Below, piece by piece: positions 1 through 5,357 of a stretch of DNA of 7,708 nucleotides. The stretch spans positions 1,392 to 9,099 of the forward strand of contig QHWL01000251.1 in assembly GCA_003222555.1 (NCBI GenBank), written 5' to 3'. This stretch comes from Acidobacteriota bacterium. GTDB taxonomy: Bacteria > Acidobacteriota > Vicinamibacteria > Vicinamibacterales > CAVVIG01. The notes under the pieces are model-generated. The model was given only the letters and a program-made list of their open reading frames with translations. It had not been told where the DNA came from and searched no databases. A program made the position numbers and the translations under genes. Every line of letters starts with the position of its first letter. The first letter of the stretch is position 1.

Positions 1-99
1 ATCGACGAACCGAACAAGCGTCATGACACCATCCGGCTCAGTGAGCACTTTCTCGCATAGGCAAGCCAGCGTCACCAATGGCTTGTTCTTTATGGTCAT
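1..99 (-). CDS. 5' end of an unidentified protein gene, cut by the window edge
   Basis: The leftward reading frame opens with ATG at 99-97 and stays open for 33 codons to the window edge, so only the N-terminus is visible. It reads MTIKNKPLVTLACLCEKVLT, then EPDGVMTLVRFVD. There is no signal peptide. The alternation of hydrophobic and charged residues looks like a real soluble domain (a beta strand followed by a helix and an E/D-x-DGV turn). I have a loose impression of small uncharacterised bacterial proteins with a similar 'CLCE...DGV..L.R.VD' opening, but cannot name the family. No strong Shine-Dalgarno precedes the ATG, yet a good -10 box (TATACT on this strand) lies about 37 bases upstream. 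The gene follows amt1 in the same direction with a gap of 143 bases, so it probably has its own promoter. G or C at third codon positions is lower than in the transporter genes. The opposite strand is also open here for 19 codons, but reads less like protein. Confidence 0.5.
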   Translation of the reverse strand, partial: MTIKNKPLVTLACLCEKVLTEPDGVMTLVRFVD

Positions 100-135
100 G
101 ACGACAGAGACTACTAGAAATGCAGCGGTCAGTCT

Positions 136-141
136 AGTATA
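136..141 (-). promoter_or_regulatory. candidate -10 promoter box for the left-edge gene
   Basis: Read leftward, the sequence contains TATACT, one base from the TATAAT consensus. It is placed to start a transcript near position 129, about 30 bases before the ATG of the left-edge gene. The hexamer 17 bases further upstream (GGGTCC) does not resemble TTGACA, so only half of a housekeeping promoter is present. It could also need an activator or be chance. Confidence 0.3.
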
Positions 142-242
142 TTGTTGCAGCTCTAGCCGGACCCGCAGGAGTGCCGGGACCTAGTCGAAATCGGCATGCG
201 GTCTGAGAGCCGGAGGCAGCTGTAGCCCCAGCCACACCGGCG

Positions 243-1928
243 TCAGGTCGCAGGAATGCCTTCCTCCTCGGGATACGCGAGCATTCCGAATTCGGGAACG
301 TCGAGACCTTCGAGCTCGACCTCTTTGCTCACCCGCATCGGGTGAACGGCGTTGACAAGCGAGAAGACCCCGTAGGTAAGGCCGAACGCGTACACCGCGC
401 ACAGCGTGGCCCCTCCGAGCTGGAGCAGGAACTGCGAGACATCGCCGTGGAGCAAGCCCGTGACGCCTTGCCCGGCTTTGCCGAGATACGTCGCTGCCCC
501 GACGCCGTTCCACCCGGCGCCATACGCACCGTCGGCGAAGATCCCAACTGAAACCGCGCCAAACCAGCCGCAGTACCCGTGAACGGAAATGGCGCCGCAG
601 GGATCGTCGACCTTGAGAACCCGTTCGTTGAAGAGGACCCCGGCGCACACTATTACGCCCGCCAGGATGCCGATGATGACCGCCGCGTTGGGCCCCACAA
701 ACGCGCACGGCGCGGTGATGGCCACAAGGCCGGCCAGCATGCCGTTGCACGCCATCGAGATGTCGGGTTTGCCGAAGGCGTAGTACCAAAACAGCATCGC
801 CGTCGCAGACCCGGCCACGGCCGCGAGATTCGTGTTGACGGCGATCACGGAAATCCGCAGATCGGTCGCCCCCAGAGTGGACCCAGGGTTGAAGCCCATC
901 CACCCGAAGAGGAGGATGAAGGTCCCTGTGACCACGAACACGATGTTGTGCGCGGGGAACGCGACCGGCTTGCCGTTCCGATCGTATTTGCCCAGCCGCG
1001 GACCGAGAATGACCGCGAGCGCCATGGCACAAAAGCCCCCCACCGCGTGGACGACGGTCGACCCGGCGAAATCCACGTAGCCGTGGCCGAGATGCATGGT
1101 CGACCCCAGCTGGGACATCCACCCGCCGCCCCACACCCAGCATCCGAAGATCGGGTAGATGATTGCGCCGACGAAGAGCTCGCAGAGGATGAACGCCGAG
1201 AACGTGATCCGCTCGCAGATAGCTCCGACGATGATGTACCCGGCTGTCTCCATGAAGACGACTTCGAAGAGCGTCAGGACATTGCTACCCGCGTCGTAGG
1301 CAGGACCGCTCAGGAAGAACCCCTTGCCGCCCAGAAAACCCCACTGGCCGCTGCCGATGAGGAATCCGTTGAGCGTCGGCGTGCCACCGATGTTGGCCGG
1401 CGCAGCATTCACCGCCACGGCGCCAAACTGGAAGGCGTAGCCGACCGCATAGTAGGCAAGAAACGCGAACACGTACGCCGCGAAGTTCAACATCATGAGG
1501 TGCGCGGCGTTTTTTCGGCGCACCAATCCGCAGGTGAGCAGGGCGAACCCGGCCTGCATGAACAACACGAGATACCCGGTATTGAGGGTCCATCCCGCGT
1601 TGGTGGCCACCCTCACATGACCGACCGAATCGGCCAGCTTCACGGCGAGAGGCTCTCTGGCCGCCTGGACCTGGTACTCGTCGAAGGACTTTTTTTTCGC
1701 GGCGTAGTCCGGATCCGCTGTGTCGGTCGGTTCGGGCACGACAAAAGGATTGCCGGCGGCGTCGACGGCCGTGGACTTATCCCCCGTCGCGATGCCCGCA
1801 GGATCAGGAGGCGTGTCAATTGCGGCACCCGAGGCGACCGCGGGACCGCTCAGCATACCTACAAAGAAGACTCCGGCGGCTGCCCAGGCCAGCCAAGGCC
1901 GCGAGCGGCTGACAAAAAATTCGCGCAT
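243..1928 (-). CDS. amt: ammonium transporter (Amt family), leftward paralogue
   Basis: This encodes an inner-membrane ammonium channel or transporter of the Amt/Mep/Rh family, 561 residues long; E. coli AmtB is nearer 430. The extra length is mainly an exported N-terminus: a signal peptide (AVA cleavage site near residue 32) and a polar stretch of about 70 residues before the first core helix at about 112. The pore residues are present: DFAGSTVVH with D286 and H294, SVHG with H450 (the twin histidines), a gate phenylalanine at F225 in FMETAG 14 residues before ER, and GFNPGS with F346 and S350. The cytoplasmic tail keeps the ELEGLD...AYPE pattern usual in this family. I chose ATG 1928 because GGAGG lies 9 bases upstream; an in-frame GTG at 1946 lies before that site and would add six residues. 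Two oddities: the usual ALVETGL of the first core helix reads ALLTCGL, and I count 11 cysteines against 3 in the rightward paralogue. No glnK gene is adjacent. It is divergent from the amt2 cluster. Confidence 0.95.
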   Translation of the reverse strand: MREFFVSRSRPWLAWAAAGVFFVGMLSGPAVASGAAIDTPPDPAGIATGDKSTAVDAAGNPFVVPEPTDTADPDYAAKKKSFDEYQVQAAREPLAVKLADSVGHVRVATNAGWTLNTGYLVLFMQAGFALLTCGLVRRKNAAHLMMLNFAAYVFAFLAYYAVGYAFQFGAVAVNAAPANIGGTPTLNGFLIGSGQWGFLGGKGFFLSGPAYDAGSNVLTLFEVVFMETAGYIIVGAICERITFSAFILCELFVGAIIYPIFGCWVWGGGWMSQLGSTMHLGHGYVDFAGSTVVHAVGGFCAMALAVILGPRLGKYDRNGKPVAFPAHNIVFVVTGTFILLFGWMGFNPGSTLGATDLRISVIAVNTNLAAVAGSATAMLFWYYAFGKPDISMACNGMLAGLVAITAPCAFVGPNAAVIIGILAGVIVCAGVLFNERVLKVDDPCGAISVHGYCGWFGAVSVGIFADGAYGAGWNGVGAATYLGKAGQGVTGLLHGDVSQFLLQLGGATLCAVYAFGLTYGVFSLVNAVHPMRVSKEVELEGLDVPEFGMLAYPEEEGIPAT

Positions 1929-2082
1929 GTTCTGGATCCTCCACACGTTCCGAGAATGTGTCTCCGCGGCCGGCCACCCGATCGGGAGCGGGACGGTCTC
2001 GACCTCGCGCCCCGGTTTGCACGCGGACCATATCGCGACCGACTCTCTCGGCGCAAGATGAGCGGCGCACAGGCTGCCGGAA

Positions 2083-2094
2083 CTGAAATTTCAG
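2083..2094. promoter_or_regulatory. perfect 12-base palindrome CTGAAATTTCAG, possible operator
   Basis: The site is a perfect inverted repeat with no spacer, inside a wider imperfect pair (AGGCTG at 2071-2076 and CAGCCT at 2092-2097). It lies about 155 bases upstream of the amt1 start, a plausible place for a dimeric regulator. I do not recognise it as the site of a named regulator. Chance palindromes of this length do occur. Confidence 0.25.
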
Positions 2095-2341
2095 CCTACG
2101 CTAGAGACAAATATGTGAGTAAACAATCTCTTTATGACAAAAATGTCCTAGGCATCCGCCGGCTTGTAACGAACTATCACCAATGTCCAGGTAGCCTTCC
2201 ACCTGCGATCTGCGCTTGCGGCCCCCAAACGGTTGCACCGCGTCCGCGCCGATCCATAGAGATCGGGCCGCAGCCTCCGAAAGTGACAAAAACGTTTTAT
2301 ATTAAAGATGTAACGACATTTATGTTGCTTAAGAGCTCTCC

Positions 2342-2356
2342 GCAAAAGCGGCCCCA
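2342..2356 (-). promoter_or_regulatory. weak sigma-54-like -24/-12 element facing amt1
   Basis: Read leftward, the sequence is TGGGGCCGCTTTTGC, giving TGG and TTGC with exactly 10 bases between the GG and GC dinucleotides, as sigma-54 promoters require. The C after TGG and the A/T after TTGC, both usual, are missing. Transcription would begin near 2330, leaving a leader of about 400 bases before amt1. That length and the GC-rich context make chance quite possible. Confidence 0.18.
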
Positions 2357-2411
2357 CGCACGAAAAGGCGAAGCTCCTAGCAGATCTTCGGCGGTTCTTC
2401 GTGACGACGCG

Positions 2412-2429
2412 TTGGCGTCGCTCTTGCTT
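2412..2429 (+). promoter_or_regulatory. candidate sigma-54 promoter for the amt2 cluster
   Basis: TTGGCGTCGCTCTTGCTT matches the sigma-54 pattern (YTGGCAC-N5-TTGCW) at YTGGC and TTGCTT, with GG at 2414-2415 and GC at 2426-2427 separated by exactly 10 bases. Ammonium transporter operons are classic NtrC/sigma-54 targets, so the setting fits. Transcription would start near 2439, about 250 bases before the first gene. The AC of the -24 box is replaced by GT, and the -24 half also lies in a small hairpin (2405-2420). I see no NtrC-type enhancer site. Confidence 0.33.
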
Positions 2430-2687
2430 CGCCTCGGACGACTTACCAACCTCGCAGTTTGTTCCGAAGCTCGCTTGATTGGAGGGCGGTCGAAGGGGAC
2501 GAATTCGACGGAAGGGTTGGCGATGCTCGTGTTTCTTGCGGCGCCTGGAGGCGGTGTCGTCGGTAGATGGCAACTTTTCTGTGGCTTCTGTTTTCCTGGT
2601 CGGGCTCGCGGCCTCGGTTGCGGTCTTTCTGAACGCGCAGGCTTGGGAACACGCGGAGCCATAACCATCAAGGCAGAGGAGGAAACG

Positions 2688-2870
2688 ATGGGACTTGTGG
2701 GACTCGCGGTCACGTTTTTCGGTTTTTTGGTGGCGGCGGGCAGCGTCGGCCTCAGCTCCAGCACCGGCGCACGCCTGGTTCTCGTGGTGGTGGGGATTGC
2801 GATCAGCCTGTTCGGCATTATGGGCCTGATCAACCCCGCCTATCAGAAGGACGCAAACTGGAATAAGTAA
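2688..2870 (+). CDS. small two-helix membrane protein of unknown function, upstream of amt2
   Basis: The product has 60 residues with two predicted membrane segments, about residues 3-25 and 29-48, joined by a short SSSTGAR turn that makes a tight helical hairpin. The tail, INPAYQKDANWNK, is polar. The start is well supported: ATG 2688 is preceded by AGAGGAGG five bases away, the strongest ribosome site in the window. It is the first gene of the rightward run and ends 48 bases before the amt2 start. That spacing, and the pairing with a transporter, suggest a small accessory or assembly subunit of Amt2. I have an uncertain memory of similar short proteins with an 'NPAY' tail beside amt genes in other bacteria, and cannot confirm it here. 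There is no catalytic motif and no signal-peptide cleavage site. Confidence 0.8.
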   Translation: MGLVGLAVTFFGFLVAAGSVGLSSSTGARLVLVVVGIAISLFGIMGLINPAYQKDANWNK

Positions 2871-2918
2871 GCAGATGGCCATTCACATCACGAACATGGA
2901 ATGGAGAGGATGACGAAC

Positions 2919-4595
2919 ATGAAGAAGGTGTTGTTAGCCTGTGCGATGGTCTGGTCGATCGCACTTCTGGGAAGCGCGCGCGCGCAGACGCCCGCGGCGC
3001 AAGAGCCTCCGGCGGCCGCAGCGCCCGCTGCCGCTCCGCCTGCGGCTCCAGCTCCTGCGATGATTACCGACGCCGACATCAAAGGGGTTCCGACGCCCAA
3101 GCCGGAGGACAAGGCCAACGGAGACCCTGCCGGGACGCTGACCGGCACGGCAGCCGATATCCCCGTCGGCGACACGAAGAAGGGACTGACGATTCAGGAT
3201 GTCGTGAGCGCGGTCGGCCAGAACCTGATCGCCACCAATTTTGTGTGGACGCTCGTCACGGGCTTCCTCGTCATGTTCATGCAGGCCGGCTTCGCCCTCG
3301 TCGAGACCGGACTGGCCCGCGCGAAGAACTCCAACCACACGATGATGATGAACTTCATGGTATACGGCGTCGGTATGGCCGCCTACTGGCTGATAGGCTT
3401 TGCGATCCAGGAAGGCGGCGTCGGCGCCGTCGCCAACCTCGGAGGCACGGCTCCCCTCAATTCCGAGTTCGCCATCCACATATTCGGCAAGGACTGGGGC
3501 CTCTTCGGGCAGAAAGGGGTGATGCTGGGCGGCGCCACCTATGACGTCGGCGTCATGGTGATGTTCCTCTTCCAGATGGTCTTCATGGACACGGCCCTCA
3601 CCATCGTCACCGGCACGGCCGCCGAGCGCTGGAAGTACTCGGCGTTCGTCATCTCGTCGTTTTTCATGGGCGCCTTCACGTATCCCTTGTACGCCAACTG
3701 GGCTTGGGGCGGGGGATGGCTCATGAATCTGGGGGCGAATTATGGCCTCGGTCATGGCTACTCCGATTTCGCCGGCTCCGGCGTTGTGCACTCGGTCGGT
3801 GGGATCACCGCGCTCGCGATGGCCATCATCATCGGCCCCCGCATCGGCAAGTTCACACGCAACGGCAAGCCCAACGCGATTCCAGGGCACGACATCGTGA
3901 TCGTGCTCCTGGGCTGCTTCATCCTGGCGTTCGGCTGGTTCGGCTTCAATCCAGGCTCGACACTGGGCGCGGCAGCCAACGGCAACCTTCGCATCAGCTC
4001 CATAGCGGTGAACACGATGTTGGCCGGCATGGCCGGATCGTTTAGCGCGATGTATTACATGTGGATCCGTTACGGCAAACCTGATGCGTCCATGACCGGC
4101 AACGGGCTTCTCGCGGGCCTGGTGGCCATCACGGCGCCGAGCGGGTTCGTCAATCCGATGGGCGCTGTGATCATCGGCCTCGTCGCCGGCGTGCTGTGCG
4201 CCCTTTCGGTCGAATTCATCGAACGGAACCTGAAGCTGGACGATGTGGTCGGGGCCATCTCGGTCCACGGCACCAACGGCATCTGGGGCGTCATCTCGGT
4301 CGGCTTGTTCGCCGACGGCAGGAGCAACTACGTCGGCGCCTGGAACGGCGTCCCGGGGTCGGTGACGGGTCTGTTCTACGGGGACGCCGGACAGCTGGTC
4401 GCTCAGCTTATGGGCGTCGCCACGCTCGTCGGATTCGTTTTCTCCTTCAGCTTTGCCCTGAACATGATCATCGAAGCCGTCTGGGGCCACCGTGTCCCGG
4501 CGAAGGTGGAACTCGAAGGGCTCGACATGCCCGAGATGGGCGCGCTTGGGTATCCGGAATTCGTGCTCAAACCCGAAGCGGTCCTCGCACAGTAG
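2919..4595 (+). CDS. amt: ammonium transporter (Amt family), rightward paralogue
   Basis: This is an inner-membrane ammonium channel or transporter of the Amt/Mep/Rh family, 558 residues with this start. A signal peptide ends at ARA|Q (about residue 22). An Ala/Pro-rich exported linker follows (about 23-47), then a polar stretch to about residue 100, then the 11-helix core. Pore residues seen: gate F222 in FMDTAL 14 residues before ER, D283 and H291 in DFAGSGVVH, F343 and S347 in GFNPGS, and H450 in SVHG. The first core helix has the normal ALVETGLARAKN, unlike the leftward paralogue. The tail keeps ELEGLDMPEMG...YPE. I chose ATG 2919 because GGAGAGG (2903-2909) is nine bases before it and it opens a standard signal peptide (MKKVLLA). 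ATG 2910 directly abuts that site, and ATG 2901 lies before it. The stop is six bases before the TPR gene, so the two are probably co-transcribed. The neighbours are small membrane proteins, with no PII regulator. Confidence 0.95.
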   Translation: MKKVLLACAMVWSIALLGSARAQTPAAQEPPAAAAPAAAPPAAPAPAMITDADIKGVPTPKPEDKANGDPAGTLTGTAADIPVGDTKKGLTIQDVVSAVGQNLIATNFVWTLVTGFLVMFMQAGFALVETGLARAKNSNHTMMMNFMVYGVGMAAYWLIGFAIQEGGVGAVANLGGTAPLNSEFAIHIFGKDWGLFGQKGVMLGGATYDVGVMVMFLFQMVFMDTALTIVTGTAAERWKYSAFVISSFFMGAFTYPLYANWAWGGGWLMNLGANYGLGHGYSDFAGSGVVHSVGGITALAMAIIIGPRIGKFTRNGKPNAIPGHDIVIVLLGCFILAFGWFGFNPGSTLGAAANGNLRISSIAVNTMLAGMAGSFSAMYYMWIRYGKPDASMTGNGLLAGLVAITAPSGFVNPMGAVIIGLVAGVLCALSVEFIERNLKLDDVVGAISVHGTNGIWGVISVGLFADGRSNYVGAWNGVPGSVTGLFYGDAGQLVAQLMGVATLVGFVFSFSFALNMIIEAVWGHRVPAKVELEGLDMPEMGALGYPEFVLKPEAVLAQ

Positions 4596-4601
4596 GGCGC
4601 C

Positions 4602-5129
4602 ATGGAAACCACCTCAGAAGCACTCATCAGGACGGCGGCGGCGATCGAGCGATCGCCGCAGCCGTCGCTTCCCCCGGTTCCCTGGCGGGACCCGCACAGC
4701 GTCCCGCCTGAGGAGCTGTCGGCCTACATCCAGCATCTCGAGCAGGCGTGTCTCGAGCAACCGCACTCGGCGGATCTGCGAACCTGTCTTGGGATGGCGC
4801 ACGCCATGAACTACGACGTCTACAAATCGATGGCTGCGCTGGAAGAGGCGCGATCCATCGACGGCACGAACTTCTGGGCGCAGATGAAGTATGCGGAGCT
4901 CTTCTATCGGCTCCGCGCGCTGAACCGCGCCGCGGAGGAAACGACCAAGGCGATCGCGCTCGCGGAGAACCCCTGGCAGCTTGGCGTTGCCCGCCGACAA
5001 TCGCAGGAGATTCGACGACTGCGCCGCGAGAGCGTGCGGAACGTCTCCTGGGACAAGCCGTTGATGACGCCGGCGCTGGTCTTTTCCGCGATGATCCTGG
5101 TGATGTTCGCCGTTATGCTATGGAAATGA
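4602..5129 (+). CDS. TPR-like protein with a C-terminal membrane anchor
   Basis: The product has 175 residues. After a polar, proline-containing N-terminus (about 1-33), helices from about 36 to 135 pair up in TPR fashion: one unit near 56-88 (DLRTCLGMAHAMN...ALEEARSID) and one near 89-123 (FWAQMKYAELFYRLRALNRA...KAIALAEN), followed by a basic arginine-rich helix (about 131-137). Residues 147-173 form one hydrophobic segment and the chain ends in WK, so it should be a tail-anchored inner-membrane protein with its TPR part in the cytoplasm. TPR repeats bind other proteins and no enzyme motif is visible. The start lies six bases after the amt2 stop with AGGG just upstream, and the end overlaps the next gene, so it belongs to the same transcript. 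A scaffold or regulator contacting the cytoplasmic face of Amt2 is an inference from position. The repeats are degenerate and the TPR label is from pattern only. Confidence 0.82.
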   Translation: METTSEALIRTAAAIERSPQPSLPPVPWRDPHSVPPEELSAYIQHLEQACLEQPHSADLRTCLGMAHAMNYDVYKSMAALEEARSIDGTNFWAQMKYAELFYRLRALNRAAEETTKAIALAENPWQLGVARRQSQEIRRLRRESVRNVSWDKPLMTPALVFSAMILVMFAVMLWK

Positions 5130-5266
5130 AGAAATGGAGGTGGTTCGTCGGCTCCTGCATCCTCGCGACGGGCCTCTTGCTGAAGGCTGGTGTGCCTCTT
5201 GTGCCGCTGGTCGCCGGCATCGCGGGCGCAGCGTTTCTGAACTGGAAGATGCAACGAGGTGCCTGA
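5126..5266 (+). CDS. 46-residue hydrophobic microprotein, coupled to the TPR gene
   Basis: ATG 5126 overlaps the TGA of the TPR gene as ATGA, the usual arrangement for translational coupling, which explains the lack of a strong ribosome site of its own. An in-frame ATG at 5120 would add two residues. The product has a basic start (MKKWRW), hydrophobic stretches at about 7-19 and 22-39 broken by K20, and a basic end (WKMQRGA). This gives one long or two short membrane helices. No family is recognised. It is the last gene of the tight run; after it comes an 87-base hairpin-rich gap. Existence is supported mainly by the overlap and the membrane-protein composition, since 46 codons alone prove little. 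Confidence 0.62.
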   Translation: MKKWRWFVGSCILATGLLLKAGVPLVPLVAGIAGAAFLNWKMQRGA

Positions 5267-5269
5267 CGC

Positions 5270-5297
5270 CGGGCGCGACGCCCGCCTGACGTCAGGC
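5270..5297. repeat. hairpin plus 14-base palindrome after the microprotein gene
   Basis: Two structures abut. A six-pair hairpin (CGGGCG, loop CGA, CGCCCG) spans 5270-5284, and a perfect palindrome GCCTGACGTCAGGC spans 5284-5297. The word GCCTGACG also occurs at 5261-5268, so the sequence is partly repeated. No run of T follows, so this is not a typical intrinsic terminator. It could slow or process the transcript between the amt2 cluster and the antiporter, or bind a dimeric regulator. Confidence 0.4.
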
Positions 5298-5313
5298 CCT
5301 TTCGGCGCAACAG

Positions 5314-5357
5314 CCTCGCATCCTGCGAGGTCTGGCATGGCCCCCCACGGAACGTGA
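5314..5357 (+). promoter_or_regulatory. hairpin and six-codon leader ORF overlapping the antiporter start
   Basis: A perfect seven-pair hairpin (CCTCGCA, loop TCC, TGCGAGG) fills 5314-5330. Its 3' arm contains GCGAGG, which sits six bases before an ATG at 5337. That ATG opens a six-codon frame, MAPHGT, whose TGA (5355-5357) overlaps the GTG start of the antiporter (5354-5356) as GTGA. The GTG itself has only a weak ribosome site. The layout suggests that ribosomes load at the leader and pass to the antiporter gene, and that the hairpin can hide the loading site. The elements are seen in the sequence; the regulatory reading is inference. Confidence 0.35.

Larger units (their letters stand above)
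1929..2687. other. divergent intergenic region between the two amt clusters, no convincing gene
   Basis: These 759 bases separate the leftward amt1 from the rightward amt2 cluster and must hold the promoters of both. Long frames cross the region on both strands, but their products are low-complexity, arginine- and proline-rich, and continue antisense to amt1, so I read them as shadows. Seen directly: the GGAGG ribosome site of amt1 near 1938-1942, a 12-base palindrome at 2083-2094, AT-rich patches at about 2101-2152 and 2281-2333 that stand out against the GC-rich surroundings, two opposed sigma-54-like elements at 2342-2356 and 2412-2429, a short hairpin CGACGC-GTTG-GCGTCG at 2405-2420, and a weak 36-codon hydrophobic frame at 2554-2664. 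I found no canonical NtrC pair (TGCACC...GGTGCA) and no housekeeping promoter with both boxes. Confidence 0.7.

Noticed and set aside
1..60. Rightward frame ending at TAG 58-60, as the tail of a gene entering from the left
   Set aside because: The same bases read leftward give a more protein-like start with an ATG and an upstream -10 box. Only 19 codons are available to judge.
2298..2303. TATATT as a rightward -10 box
   Set aside because: No -35-like hexamer lies 16-18 bases upstream (CCTCCG at 17), and it is almost 400 bases from the first gene.
579..2687. Very long rightward open frame antisense to amt1 and running through the intergenic region
   Set aside because: The translation before 2688 is biased to H, R, D, P and G, typical of the reverse of a GC-rich membrane-protein gene. 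Only its last 60 codons, behind a strong ribosome site, look like protein.
2934..2945. Lipobox-like LLAC at residues 5-8 of Amt2
   Set aside because: It is too close to the N-terminus for a lipoprotein signal; ARA|Q at about residue 22 is a better ordinary cleavage site.
2934..4490. 518-codon leftward open frame antisense to amt2
   Set aside because: It is a mirror of the amt2 codons with composition dominated by H, D, R, G and A and no domain. Amt2 on the other strand is unmistakable.
5270..5300. Intrinsic terminator after the microprotein gene
   Set aside because: Stable stems are present, but only CCCTTTC follows rather than a run of T.
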